Source: Varanus komodoensis (taxonomy: Eukaryota > Chordata > Lepidosauria > Squamata > Varanidae). Taken from it: a DNA stretch of 64,000 bases. Under the pieces are notes generated by a model. It was not told the origin of the DNA. It made no database searches and worked only from the letters and a program-made list of their open reading frames with translations. Where the stretch lies: the NCBI RefSeq assembly GCF_004798865.1, contig NW_025335317.1, positions 23,390,043 through 23,454,042 on the forward strand. Reading direction: 5' to 3'. A program made the position numbers and the translations under genes. Below are positions 11,957 to 24,899 of this stretch, one piece after another (the stretch's first letter is position 1; every line of letters starts with the position of its first letter).

Positions 11957-12133
11957 ACATAGGAAGCTGTCTGATACAAAGTCATCTCCTTGATCCATGC
12001 AACCCACTACTGTCCGCAGTAACTGGTAGTAGTTCTCCAAGGCTGCTAGCTTTCCTAGTCATACCTGGAAAGGACAGGGATTGAGCTTGGGACCTTTGCT
12101 ATGCAAAACATGCTCTCCACCACTGAACTATCA
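11957..12133 (-). mobile_element. tRNA-derived SINE (TAGCTCAGTGG type), antisense
   Basis: On the minus strand the head reads TAGTTCAGTGGTGGAGAGCA (A box) and then GGTCCCAAGCTCAATCCC (B box), both clear RNA polymerase III promoter elements of tRNA type. The + strand begins ACATAGGAAGCTGTCTGATA, the usual 3' end of this reptile SINE. It is nearly full length, about 175 bp. A second, more decayed copy is at 14940-15094. Confidence 0.75.
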
Positions 12134-12770
12134 TCCTTAAAATAACACAAAGAGCTCAAAAGCATATATTCCATGAATGGCCAATATAGCCATGGATTGA
12201 TATGGTTGCAAAATAACCAGTGTAATAAAGATTCATCCATAAGGCTTTTAATGGTTAATCAAAAATGCCCAATTCCACAAAGTAAGTTCCATGGCTAGGC
12301 AGCCCTGCAGTGGTCTCTTCTCCCCCACATGATGGATCATGGTACTCAAGGTCAGGGTCAAGGACAGGCATGAGTGGGTGTCACTGACGGCCTACTTTCC
12401 AGCAGGAGTCCACTAATATATGCCCCTTGGATTTGCCCCTCCTCTTTGCCACTGCAACCTGTTTGTTTACCTGCCTCCCCCCGACCCAAGAATTTTCATT
12501 GCTGAGAAAGGGAAGCTGTAGATGCCTCTGGCTACTTACTGGGTCTCAGCCTGAAAACCAACAGTGGCAGCAGTACTGAAGAAGCTGATGTGAAGCAGTA
12601 CCAGTTGGTGACAAGGGCAAAGAGAAGGTGGACTTCCCAGAAAGCACTGAGGGTGACTTGCCAAAGGGCCCTCACTATCTGGATCTGCACTGTTGATTCC
12701 CCTTCTGAGATGTGAGCGTTCCTGAAAAACCAGTCACTTGTATTTGTGACTGTCTGGAGTATGAATGGCC

Positions 12771-12790
12771 TGATTGATTGATTGATTGAT
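12771..12790. repeat. (GATT)5 microsatellite
   Basis: TGATTGATTGATTGATTGAT, at the border of an antisense retroposon tail that runs to about 12930 (CACAAAATCAAAACAATAAG). Confidence 0.8.
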
Positions 12791-12930
12791 ATTCCACTAA
12801 TCAATAGTCCAGCCAGACTCTCTAAGCAGATTTTGACACACAAAATCAAAACAATAAGTGACAATAACAATAAGACAATAGGATACATAACAGTCAACCA
12901 ATAATAAACAGACATTACATAAACACAAAC

Positions 12931-13111
12931 CATAGAAACATAGAAACAGAGTGAGTCAGAAGGGGTCTAGTTGACCCCTGGCTGATCTAGTCGGACCCCT
13001 GGCTCTAGCCAGCTCCACTCACGACATGCCCACCACGTGCATGTCAAGCCTATCCTTGAACACCCTCACCGATGGGGCCTCAACCACCTCCCGTGGAAGC
13101 CCATTCCATAC
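12931..13111 (-). mobile_element. CR1 LINE 3' end, antisense
   Basis: The + strand begins CATAGAAACATAGAAACAGA (the CR1-style terminal octamer repeats) and continues GACATGCCCACCACGTGCAT, CCTATCCTTGAACACCC and GGGGCCTCAACCACCTCCC. Read on the minus strand it matches the + strand CR1 end at 27376-27750, for example GAGGTTGTTGAGGCCCCATC and GTGTTCAAGGATAGGCTGGA. The two are clearly one subfamily. Confidence 0.85.
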
Positions 13112-13385
13112 CATAGCATATCATATACAGCAGGGAGTTTAAATGGTAACCTGAGAGTAAAAAGCAATGCAAATTAAAATCTAAAACATTCTAAAATTTG
13201 TTTTTGTCTGGTGCCAAAAAAGATTATAAAGAAGGCACTGGGCAAATGGCTGGTGGGAGGCTATTCCACAGGTGGCAGGGGGCATCTGTTTGCCATCCTC
13301 CTTACTTCCCTGGAGAACAGCTCCTTCAGAAAGGCCTCCAAACACAATCTCAGGGGTCAGGGAGATACATGTGGGAGTACAACAG
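13112..13385 (-). mobile_element. Possible L2-like 3' region, antisense
   Basis: GGAGGCTATTCCACAGGTGG, CCTTCAGAAAGGCCTCC and neighbouring words resemble the antisense 3' part of reptile L2 LINEs, which is better preserved at 52515 and 57063. The match is partial, so the call is tentative. Confidence 0.4.
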
Positions 13386-14939
13386 ATGTGTAGCCTGAGA
13401 GTACCCATGTTTATTCAGAAATATGTCGCTACTGGTTTCAGTGCGACTTACGTCCAAGGAAACATAAAAAGTAGGGAAGGCTGGTCACTCATGTCTGTGG
13501 GGCTGCTTATGCATTGCAGCTTTTATCTGTGCTTTTTGGGCACTTATCACAGTGCTGAATTCCACCTCCAAAATAGGATCGCCACCACAGAGCATTAGAG
13601 AGCTTTCAGGCTATTGAATGGGACAAAAATGTAACAATATAAAAACCATTACAGATAAGGAGTCCTATTAAAATAGGAGTCACCAGCCTTCCCTGATAAA
13701 GCGGTATCACACACTGAGGTGTGATATGCCAATTTCAGATAAACTCCCCTTTCATTCATTTCACTCAGGATCCTATGCCATGGGCCGTCTCTATGATTTT
13801 GAGAGCCATTGGGCATGAACCATCAGTAGGTTTCCAAAAGCAGTAAGCAACAGAGGCACAGAACCAACAGTGAATTGGGTATCACTTTTTTCTACTTCCC
13901 CCTCTATTCACCTGGGCTTGGGCCCCTTTGCAGTGAGAGATCCTTTTCCATTCTCAGGCCTGCATATTACCTTATGATTACACTTCTGTACTGGTCCAAC
14001 CTTCCTGGCATCCTTTTTCCAACTCCTGTGCATGCAGAAAGGACTTGGGGTATAGAATATCTCCCTCTACACTACCAAATTGGAATTTGGTGCATAATGC
14101 AAAAAGAAGTAGAAGAAGAAAGCAATTGTGTCTGGTCTTTGAAAGAGTTCAGTGCACGCTAAAAATGGCAACACAGTGGGTCCTTCACAGATTTCTGAGT
14201 CCTGGTGTTGGCAAGCATCTGTTCAAACCCTATCTCCCCACACCCTCCCAGCCACAAATATAGCCTATCTTTCTCGGTGTGTTTTTCACAGAAGTTTTAG
14301 CACAGGTTATGTTTAGGGATGACAACTCTATGGATCCGTCAGTCATTAGCCTCCCAGGGTTACACAGCCGATATTGCCAGGACATCGTTTCTCCTTCTAA
14401 TCGCATTACAACTACCTACCAACCCACCCGTACAGAAAAGAGACAGCAGATAGTAGATATCACAGACTTGCCAACTATTGAACCAGGAAGAGAAGGTGCC
14501 TTCATTTCTCATTGAGATCTCCCTTGGACAAAAGGAGATCACTTTACAAGACAGAAGCACGCAGACATTACTCATACTGTGGCTGCAGTTATCCATTTAG
14601 CTACCATGCCAGTAAATCTTTTGTGTAGCCTTAGCAGAATCTTCAAGGTATTGCTGGGTTTTGGGGGAGGGGGCAGAATCAATGGAGTGCCATGCAGAGA
14701 ATTCTATTTTCCTGAAGTTCGTTCCCTTCCCCAATATATGACCTGATTTCTCTAAACTTTCATTTGTAAATCAAAATGCTATGCATTGTGAGGGATGTCT
14801 TGAATCTGCCCTGTATTTCAGAGATGCTTTGATGCCCAGGAGGCATTTTCTATTAAACCATTAGACTTTTCTCACTGTGTGTACACTAGGTAGGACTGTT
14901 GGAAAATCTCTTGTGCAACGTCAGATTTTAGCTCCATTT

Positions 14940-15094
14940 TTCTCAGTATTGTCAGCACGGGCTGGCTGTGGCTCTCCACTGTTTCAGGCTTCACAGCCCT
15001 AACTTCAGGTCTTTAACAGCCCTACCTGAGGATATCACAGACTGAAACCGGGTCTTTCTGCATGCAGAGCAGGTCCTTTACCACCGAGTGATCC
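14940..15094 (-). mobile_element. tRNA-derived SINE, antisense, decayed
   Basis: The + strand reads GTGGCTCTCCACTGTTTCAG, CCCTACCTGAGGATATC, ACTGAAACCGGGTCTTTC, TGCATGCAGAGCAGGTCC and TTTACCACCGAGTGATC. It aligns with the SINE at 11957-12133: B-box complement, the word TGCATGCA..GCA, then A-box complement ACCACCGAG. It is the same family with more substitutions. Confidence 0.65.
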
Positions 15095-18000
15095 CCCCAC
15101 CCTTGAGGGTGGCATAAACAAAATGCAGGGCTGGCATCAAAGGTAGGCATGCTGGGCACCCGCTGAGGGTCCCGCGCTCAAAGCGGGGCCCGCCAACCAG
15201 AATCCTCTGGACTTGCTCCTCCTCATCACCACTGCACCCTGCATGCTCACCTGCCTCCTGCCCTGATGATGCGGTGGCTGCCTGCTCACTCCTTTTCTGC
15301 TGGTCATAATGATGAGAAGGAAGGGAGAAGCAAGAGCTGCTGGTGACAACGGAGCTGAGAAGGAGGATTCTTTGGAGAAGGGGGACCTATTGAGGGTCCC
15401 TTATTCTGAAACTTGCTTAAGGTACACATTCTGACCGTGTGGGGGGATGGGAAACCATAGGGGGTGGCGGGGAGGCAAAAGTATAAAATAAAGATTGAGA
15501 GGAATGTCTGATACAAGAGCCGCAAGAGAGAAGTATGACCAAAAGCGTTTTACACATATCTTTGTTTTGATTGGAGCAGAGCCTTAGGGGCCAACCCTGA
15601 AGATTCATATAAATGATTAAATCCAACAAGCAGAAGCGTGGAATCAAGGAGGAAACATTCCAATGCTGGTACAGTTCCAATGATCTAAGTTGGCAGTCCT
15701 TTATCAGGCTTACGCCAATTCGAAGAACAAAAGCTCATGATCAGTGCAATATAAAATGCAGAATGACAAAACAGAGACTGTGTCCTTTTATGCATTAACA
15801 CTAAGTGACTTTGGGGATTATGGATACGGTATACTAAGCTCGAAATAACCAAGTCCATTAATAGGACAGAAAAGGACGAGGCTATGATCTGAAAGGTATT
15901 TTTTCTGCGGTCTCTCTGAAATCAATTGGCGGTTCACAAATATTGCTGAGAGCCAACAGAGTGATGTATACATGCCTTTGAGCCAGTCCTTGCCTCAAGG
16001 TGGGGAGAACCAAATATATAAGATGCGATAACATGGAGATGTGTTTTTTCAGGCCATGGGTAGGATCCAATGCTTGTCATGATTCACTGGAATGAATGAG
16101 ACTTCTAAGTCAGCCATGCTTTCAGTGGATGTGCTCTGCATAGGACTCATGGGATACTACTGCAGGTTACTAGCTCTCGTGTACAATGAAACAGAAATTC
16201 ATATCCCATCCAACAGCTGATAACAGAACCATTCTGAAATGCTATAAATTCTGTTTTAAAGAGCTATTCCCTGTGTTAAAAGAGAGAGATTCCATAATTA
16301 TCCAAAGTTAGAAAATTTGCAGTTTTATTTAGAGGAGAAGCAGGGGGACTAGGAAACTGTTAAGTGTCCCTTCCGATTATATGTTATCTCTGTTTTATAC
16401 AGCAATGGCATCCACAGAGATGGCAAGCAGTGCAGAGTTTAAAATGCGCTAATTGGCCATTTAGATCTGGCTCTCATCTCTGCATGAAGACTTGTAGAAC
16501 CTGACTTCATTAATCCCATTTCTGTCCTTTTCCAGAAGGCTTAGTTATGTGGGAAGAAGGCCTTCTAATCAACTCACATTCCTTCTGTCTTGATTTTATG
16601 CTTTGCAAATCAGAGAGTTTTGCTTTCAGGAACCTTTTCCCTCCCTGCTTGCCTCAAGCACACCCAGAGTAGCTGTTTGTTTGCCTACTCCTTTTTCCAT
16701 AGTCTTCCATTAAACTAAGGACCAAAAGGACCATAAAACTAAAGTAGTACTATATGTCAACGGGGAGGGTGAGGGCATAATCCTATGCATGCTTAGACCA
16801 AAAAATACCCTATAACTCCCAGCATTCCTCAACCAGCACTGTTCCTTAAAGTAATAAAAACAGTTTCCCCTATAATAAGGAAGGGCTGACTTGTCTCTTA
16901 AATTGTTAATTATCTCACACTTCTTCCCCCTGCCCCTCTATCCTTGGCCCTGGGTGCAAAATCCAGCCTTCCAGGGTCCCCTAGAGAATATCCCTCCCTG
17001 TCCATCATTCTCCCCTTCCCCTGGCTCCATCCCATTTTTCCTAAGCAACTAGAGCTTCCCAGATTTTCTACAGTTTTCCCCATTCTAAAAGGTTGAAATG
17101 CTTGTCCCAAGGCTTAGTTGCTGCCAATAATAGCTTCAAGCTACAAATTATTGTTATTTTTGCCTCACCCGCCCCTGGACTGTGGCTCTCAATGGCATCT
17201 CCAAATGAAAACTGGCTCTTGGGCTGAAAAGAATTTAGCTTCCTTGCCCTAGAGAACAACAACTTCATTGGATTCTGTTGAAGCCAGGCTTGGATTGGAA
17301 CAGTCGGAGACAGGAAAGTCTGCATCAAGACTTAAACTGCTGTAAGCACGAGACACATTGCACCTGTCCCACATGAGTGAACGCTGACACGAACCTTAGG
17401 AGACCGCTTCCAGTCACTCCATGCTATTTCCTCTCAGTTTTCTGATTTTCAGTTTCATTTTTAATTCCAACTGATACTCAACATTCTGGGCATGCCCAGT
17501 CCATACTAGGCTGTTCAGGTGAGGGGATGGGGCAGCAAGGTGTTAGAAAGGGGGGAAAAAGACCTTTAGTTTTCCTGCAAACCTGGGTATTATCTTCCTT
17601 GTTTCTCAGTGGCTCCATCTTGGCTCCAGTCCTGTTGGCACACTTCACCTGAATTTTGCTAGCAGAGGAATGGCATGCTAACAGGAGGCCTCGTGTGCCC
17701 TCAGACATACAGTGTCTGGGCAGCCCTGCTTTGCAGCAGGGTGAAATGAGGGGTTTTGAATGGTTTCAGCGGGCAGTGGCGCAGGTGAGGGTTAGCATCC
17801 GAACCCTGCAGCGCCGCTTTCTGAAGTGCTGCTCCTAGTGGTGGGCATTTGGCCTCCGCTTCAGGCAGCAAAACTGTTCAGGCTGGTGCTGAATATACTG
17901 GCAGCTTTGCATGCATGAATCTCCCTCTTCCAAGGAAACTGAATACTACTTGCTGCAAGGATACGCAACTTTGGGCAGCCCAGGGCCTATTTCCAGCACA

Positions 18001-18382
18001 CCACCCAGTGGCCAAAGAATGGCAGATCGCTGTCGAAATCTGGCAGAAAAAGGGCTACAGAGGCTCCAAAGAACCACGTCAGGCTTGAAGACATGCTAGA
18101 TTTGGCACCTCTGTGTCTCCATAGCTGCGTGCCAGTAGATTACAGCAGCAAACCACAGATATTTTTGCTCCTGCACATCTGAATCTCAACAGTACAGGGG
18201 CCACCCGCAGGGTCAAGCAGGGCTACATGTGGACCCAAACCAGTGTGCTTCCCAGCCCTGGCGTAAAGTGAAAGTTTTTCCTTTTCTCAGGAAGCCTTAA
18301 CACAGCCCTGCAAGTGAGCCCACTGTCGCTATTGTAGGGAAGGATCAAGGCACTATAGCCTTGCTAACGGCCACCTTGTGGG
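15095..18382. other. Non-coding, faint repeat traces
   Basis: A piece near 16060-16150 resembles the short palindromic repeats. The 15130-15330 segment is GC-rich and may be an unnamed repeat. No gene seen. Confidence 0.5.
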
Positions 18383-18483
18383 TGTAGGGCAGAGATGAGA
18401 GCGGAACTGGGGTGGTTTCTAGTCAGGAGGAGCAGTCGCAGGAGCATCCCTGAAGCTGTTTCAGCTCTCATCTCTGCCCTACA
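18383..18483. repeat. Perfect 20-bp inverted repeat, 61-base loop
   Basis: TGTAGGGCAGAGATGAGAGC at 18383-18402 is repeated in exact reverse complement at 18464-18483. The loop is GC-rich. No flanking target duplication or transposon family was recognised. The second arm is followed by a partial direct repeat, TCTCTGCCC. Confidence 0.85.
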
Positions 18484-20184
18484 TCTCTGCCCTGGAGTGT
18501 CTCTTGTATGCAGCAGGGCTCTCTGTGTGCTGTGCTTTGGGTTAATTGCTGAACGGGAGGGATAGATGGAGTGGATCTGTCATGCGGTTTTATAATCTAT
18601 TGCGAACACCTGGAATTTTTAAAAAAGGAAAGGAATCTGTTGCAATTTAAAACAATGCAGGAAGAGCTGGCGGCTAGATATCCTAATATGGCAGTGAGCT
18701 GAGTAACTGCTTCTACACATGAATACACACACCCCTCTGAACAGTGGATTAGTGCTGTCCGATGCCAGGGATTCCTTGCTGGGGAAGGGGAGACAAATGC
18801 AATGCTTAGATGCATTCTCTGATCCTGAAACGGGCAAACACTGGATTGAATGCAATTAAACTGCAGGAAACACAATAAACAAAACACCTTTGTTTGTGAA
18901 TGAAGGGTTTGCCCTTCCCTGTCCTCTTCTGTAGAGGAAAGGTCAGTCCATTCCACACAGAAGGCCAACCTGTACACAAAACATTGCATCGGTTTGCATA
19001 ACTTCAACAATGAAAGAAGAAAGCATTGGATAATGTGGTTTTAATAATGGTTGCCTAACTCAGTAAGGTTTGAGAAATAGGAGATGACTGGACTCTTGGT
19101 GTTGGTGAGTGCCTAGCAACAGATCTATTGTATTGCCGTGAAATAAAGAAATATGACCCAATGGGAAATAAAACTATTAATTGAAATAGTTTAATATTTG
19201 CCTTTAAATAGATTGTCTTTTAAAAACCTCTTTTGTGCTTTTGCTTTATTTTATTTGTAGGAAAATGTTTTCACAAGCAGGAATCAAGCATTTTTATCAA
19301 CAAAAAAGATTCAAGGCAAGTCCTTTCATCTAAGCTACGCTGCGGTTGGCCTTATTACATCCCCTTCCACTTCTGAGGGATGGCTAGTGGGCACAATCCA
19401 CCTGTAAGACCTCCTGCACACAAAGGTCTACTGCATCCAGGCAGTAACTTCTGTTTGTGACCCTCCCATGTTTTCCCACCATTGGTACCTTTTTCCTTAA
19501 TGCAGAAATCTTTTAAGCAAAATGAAAGGAAAAAGAAAAGAAAAAAAGATGGGCATGTTCCACAGTGCCTTCTGATTGGTAGAACCGATCAGTAATCTTG
19601 AAGCACTGCAACTATATTCTCGAATCCTGAATAATGATTTCTGAGCACCTTCAGAACTTTAAGTGAGATGATCAGAGAATCATGAGGCTACATTTAGAAT
19701 TTCCATCAAGTTACATGGGAAGGAACTGAACAACTGCAAGAGGGAACTGTGATGAAGATATTCCAGACAGTGGTTGGGTGTTCAGAGGACTTCTTTATCT
19801 GCCATGCTCACAAGAGAGAGGTTTTCAACAGAGGTCTCCACCAACTCTGGCAAGCCTATGAAGGACAGTACCAAAAATACTAATTTTTCAGTAGCACTCA
19901 ATATTACACCAGCAGTCATGGTGCGGAGCATGCGCTACGTATGCTTGCACCTTGAATTCTCCTTGTACCACAATATACACACCTATATGTCCTCATTCCT
20001 CCTTACCACTTGCATTTCCTTACAAGGGCATGGCCCTATGCAGAAATCATTATTGATTGCCAGTTTGGTCGCCGAAAAGCTGAGGAGAGGCTGCTAAGTT
20101 CTTTCCCACAGGTCTGTTCCTTCACTCAAAATAGCTGCATTTTAACCTGGGGCACTGTTTTCATATAGAACTGGTGGGAAAGAG
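18484..20184. other. No recognisable feature
   Basis: The minus-strand frame at 18597-19010 (137 codons) is Cys- and Ser-rich, with no known domain and no splice context. Confidence 0.5.
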
Positions 20185-20727
20185 TTAAGCTGCTCCTCCA
20201 ATGTCAGGTCTCCCATCTAATTGGTGGCTCTCAGTGGTCTTTCCATGGGCAGCATTTCCAGCTACAGAAAACAAGGATGTGTGGCATCCGCTCCTGTGAC
20301 TGGCCAACAGCATGAAGCTCCAGGACTGGCCTGCCCTATAAGGGGAGCGTAGTTTTTGGCATATGCCGGATGAACCATATAATGTGCTTCATTGTTTGCT
20401 GTCTTCAGCTCGGTTGGCTGACCTCAGGGCCACTGAGCTGGAGAATGCAAACCCTAGGTATGAACCCAGATGCCATGCCAACCGCGTCTGTCTGGCTCGT
20501 AGAGTTTTAAGCTAAAGATAGTATGTGGATTTTCAAAATGAGCAAGCCGAGTATGTGAGAGGCAATGCAGTAGCCAATCATTTAATGCCTTCTGCGACTG
20601 GCACTCCCTCACCCCAGCACAGAGCTATGAATGCCGTCCTGTCACCAAAGCACAGGGGCTGCTCAGGTTTGCATGAATGTGCCATTTTTCATTATTGCTT
20701 TGTCGTAAAAAGGCTTCAAGGAAATGC
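20185..20727 (+). repeat. Unclassified interspersed repeat, copy 1 (543 bp)
   Basis: It aligns almost end to end with 27885-28428 on the same strand. Shared runs include GGCCACTGAGCTGGAGAATG, CAAACCCTAGGTATGAACCC, GTATGTGGATTTTCAAAATG and CACAGGGGCTGCTCAGG. The copies differ by scattered substitutions and a few short indels. I do not recognise the family. Open frames in both copies (FQNEQA.YVRGNAVANHLMPS) follow from the shared sequence and show no known domain. Confidence 0.8.
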
Positions 20728-23548
20728 TTGGAGGCATAGAAAGTTGCCAAGAAAGAATGCTGGAATAATACCAAAGCATAACTTTGGTTGTCTAATTTTA
20801 GAATGAAAGTTCTCATAATGGGTTGATGTCAAAAACTTTGTAAGGATTTCTGGGTGGAATCTTTCCCATTCAAAATGTTATATAGTAGGATCAGGGAGCA
20901 CTCAGCTGCCAAAACTCAGCTGGAGCCCAGAAATCAAATAGAAAAGAATTGCTGCTGTATTTCAGATATATTTCAAGCTAGCTGCTAGTTCAAAGAAAGC
21001 AAAACTAACAGAGGTAGTGTGGGGGGAAAGCCCTGTACATTTGTACTGTTCAAATAAAGCATCCAGCCGCCTTCTTTTCTTGGTTTATGGTGAACTTCTA
21101 CAGCTATCTTATAGAGGGAAATGGACTATGAAAATGTAACTCTTGAGTGTCTGCATCATGTTCTGGCAGTATTCACAACAAAAGAATCAGGCCAAGTCCT
21201 GGAAGACAAGCAGCCTATTAAAAAATATGAAAATAATCACAATGATTAAACTATGTTGGTGTTTAGGTAGGCTGCATGCGGATCAATACCAAAGATCTGC
21301 AGCTGCATCCTGCATGAAAGAATGATGCATTTATTTATGCATTTTGTGTCTGTGCCACAGAAGCTGGCCGAGCGGTTAACCACCATTCATACAATACAGT
21401 ACTCACATATGATAAAAACAGCATAACATTTCAATGCAAAAGTTAAAGGAGAATTGAAAATAATCTGAAAAACTAAAACAATACAGCCAGACCCATTAAA
21501 AGAAAAAACAGCAGATTTAGGTCCCTCATTACAAGCTCTGAGCAACCCAGCTGGACAAGATGTTGGGGTTAGTCCTGCCCTTTGTGTCTCCTCCCACAAG
21601 GGGTGAGCCACTTTGGAATGATCATCTTCCTCAGGGGCTATGCAACTGGCTCATGATAAAATCAGTCCTGGGGAAGCGTCCCCCTCTTTTGCTGGCTATG
21701 GCAGCAAAACTGAGAAGCAGCAGCACCAGTCCGGTAAGAAACAACAAGGAGAGACTAGCTGGGAAATTGTAAGAGCCCAGTTTACTTTCTTCCCCTGAGA
21801 GTCTTATTTTATGGTCTGGAAGTTCATATACAGCACATACAAGTTACATCCCAACATTAGAAAAGGTACTCAATATCCAAGCACATGGTTAAGAATCTAA
21901 ACAAAAAGGACATAATAGAGGGATCCCAGGGATAGAAAAGAAATTGATAGCATGGTCATGTGGTTTCCATGCTGGAATGAACTTAAGGTAACAGAAGAAG
22001 AATGCATGTGCTAATGTGTGGTTTCAAGTTGTCAAGGGCATGGCATTCATTTGGAAGGAAATACCTGGGGACTTAGGGTATTAAGCCCAATTTAAATGAT
22101 TCCACTAATGCAAAGGCAAGGACTATGTTACCTTTCGTGCAACATATGCAGAACATAAAGAAGTGCCCCAAGGATCATATCTGAAGCATGCACGATGGAG
22201 GGGCAGATCTGCTTCGAGACCTTGCTCAGACTATTTGTGACCGTTGCCACAGGGTAAGTGGAGACAGATTTTATGCACTCTTTCATCGGACTACAAGGGA
22301 TCTCTTGTCTGTGAGAACCAGCCAGGATACAACCACCTCAGTGGGTTAGGGAAGCAGATAAACTTGGTCGTCATCCAACAATTTCCAGTATGAGTGTGGC
22401 TTGATGCTCAGAAAACCCAACAGCAGACACAGCCAAGGGTCTGATTCCACTTCCCTGCCACTGAGAAGACCTGATCCATATTTTGTGCTTGCTACTGGGA
22501 TAAAATACTGAGCAGCCCAATAATGGAGAGGCCCACAGCTGATTTAGATAAGAAAAGTCATATTTGCCTTTCTCGGGTACACTTTTATTAGCTCTTTCTT
22601 GCTAAATGTGTTCTTTTCAGGTGCTTAAATGCATTGATTTATTTATTGATGTTTTAAAGGATTTTAGGCCACCCTTAAAATAAAAAGTATGCAAATATGT
22701 GCAAAAATAGAAAAACAATAAATGTTCCATAACATATTATAAAAAACACTATGAAAGATAATCACAGTCAAACCAGCCACCCTCTCCCTTGCTCTCACCA
22801 GCCTAATTAAATAAACCAATTAATTCATGAATTCTCCACCTAATGTAGCATGGTTCTAAAATTCAAATGACCCTACAGCTATTGTAATTGGCCTAGCAAG
22901 GGTAATCCTGTGTTACACCAGCGTGGTCAAGAGACAGAAGTGAGTGCTATGAAAAATATTTGTGTTCGCCGGCAAGAATGTGACAAACATCTCTGACCAG
23001 GCAAAAGCCAGCCTGCAAGAGATGGCTATTGCTCTTGAAGCCCTTCAAATGATTTCATGTAATATGCACTTAATAAAAATCATGGGACTAGAAGGTAATC
23101 CCAAGGAATCAGTTGTTCCTAAACTGTGCTGTTTGCTGCTACACAATGAAAGTCTAGTTTGGCCTTAGATATAAATAGATGCTTTGTCTGGATAGTTATT
23201 TTGCTGCTGAAATTAATTTGTATATTTTCTATGCAAATAAGAGTGGAGGGAAGAGGAAATAAAAGTCTTTCAGCTAAATAGGAAATATTGTGACTATATC
23301 AAATAAACATCTGGAAAATGTAAAATATGTGGGTGTGATCCAAGCATCCTTTTGCAACCCCGTTAAAATCTCACAGCATCATGGCAGACCTCCAGACCAA
23401 GCTGTTTCCTTGTCACCCATATAATTTACATAGATCTTGTGAATGGCACATTTCTTGCCCTTATGTTTGTTCAAATAAACTTGTGAAAGTGGCAGCTGCT
23501 TTTTTAAAGTTGCACATTAACCTAAAGCTATCATTTGTTTATGTAGGG
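20728..23548. other. No recognisable feature
   Basis: AT-rich. The segment 22630-22750 (TTATTTATTGATGTTTTAAA, GGCCACCCTTAAAA) resembles an antisense retroposon tail. Confidence 0.5.
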
Positions 23549-23566
23549 GTGTGTGTGTGTGTGTGT
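23549..23566. repeat. (GT)9 microsatellite
   Basis: A GT run just upstream of the CR1 fragment at 23611. Confidence 0.8.
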
Positions 23567-23610
23567 TTATTTATAAAAAGTTTAGTGCAAGTCTACTCAG
23601 AAGTAACCTC

Positions 23611-24760
23611 CCAAATGGACAGTGGGAATGCTGTGGACATAATCTATCTAGACTTCAGCAAAGCTTTTGACAAAGTGCCCCACAACATCCTGATTACAAG
23701 TGGACTGGATAGTACAACCATTAGGTGGATTGATAATTGAATGCAAAATTGGACTTAAAGAGTGCTCATCAATGGCATATTCTCAAACTGTTGAGAGCTG
23801 ACAAGTGGATTCTGTTCACAGGATTCTGTCCTGGGACCAGTGCGCTTCACCATTTTAATTAATGATTCAGGTGAGGAAGTACAAGGAAAGAGAATTAAAT
23901 TTGCAGATGACACAAAGCTGGGTGGAATAGCAAATGCCCTGGAAGGCAGAGATAAGATACAGGGTGATCTTGATAGGTTAGAACCTGGGCAGAAAGCAAC
24001 AGAATGAACTTCAGTAGGGACAGCTGCCAGGTCATCCACTTAGGAACAAGAAATCAAATGCACCACTACAAGATGGAGAACACTTGGCTCAACAATACTG
24101 CAAGTGAGAAGGATCTTGGTTGTAGGTCACAAGCTAAATATGAGCCAACGATGTGATGCTGCTGCAAAAAGGGCAAATGCTATTTTGAGCTGTATAAGCA
24201 GAAGCATCACTTTGAAACGCAGGAAGTCCCACTATACTCAGCACTGGTCAGACTTTCCTAGAGTACTATGTCCAGTTTTGGGCACCTAAGTATAAAAAAA
24301 GATGCAGAAAAGGTAGAAAAGGTGCAGAGGAGAGTAGCAAGGATGATTCAGGGAATGGCGACAAAGCCCTGTGAGGAAAAATTGAGAGAGCTGGGCATGT
24401 TCAGCCTGGGGAAGAGAAGGCTGAGGGGAGATGGGATAGCACTCTACAAGTCCCTGAAAGGCTGTCACGAAGAGGAAGGACAAGATCTCTCCTCATTCAT
24501 TCCAGAGTGCAGGACACAGAATAACAGACTTAAGGTAAAAGAAAGCAGATTTAGACTAGAAACCAGGAAGACTTTCCAGACTGTCAGAGCAGTATGACAA
24601 TGGAACCCATTACCTGGGGAAGCTGTGGGCTTTGCGACATTCAGAAAGTTGTTGGACAGTCCTCTAAATAGAATGGTGTAACTTAGTGTCCTGCCATAGC
24701 AGGGGCTTAGACCTGGTGGCCTTCTGGCCCTTTCCAGCTCTACTATGCTGTAGTTCTAAG
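23611..24760 (+). mobile_element. CR1 LINE, 3' half of ORF2 and 3' end
   Basis: The translation contains YLDFSKAFDKVPHNIL, the reverse-transcriptase block with the first catalytic Asp of CR1-clade LINEs. Further on come VEKVQRRVARMIQGM, LRELGMFSLGKRRLRGD and RFRLETRKTFQTV, the conserved CR1 C-terminus. The frame is broken several times, for example before 23755 and at 24598. The second catalytic block (FADD) survives as nucleotides at about 23900 (TTTGCAGATGACACAAAGCT). The 3' end closes with the short CR1-like terminal repeat near 24740-24760. It is 5'-truncated and cannot be mobile. Confidence 0.9.
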
Positions 24761-24864
24761 ACCAAAGGATATGGCAACATACCCACCCGCAAACCAAAGA
24801 CTCAGCTGTGAACTTAGGGGAAGGAGTCAGAGCATGGCCACCCCCTCCCAGCCAGCCAGCCGCT

Positions 24865-24895
24865 GCAGGAGGAGGAGGAGGAGGAAGCGTGATGG
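24865..24895. repeat. (GGA)n microsatellite
   Basis: A short purine-rich GGA run in a GC-rich patch. Confidence 0.6.
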
Positions 24896-24899
24896 TGGG

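Noticed and set aside
21366-21390. tRNA gene suggested by TGGCCGAGCGGTTAA
   Set aside because: It looks like an A box of a tRNA-Leu/Ser type, but no B box or cloverleaf follows within 80 bases.
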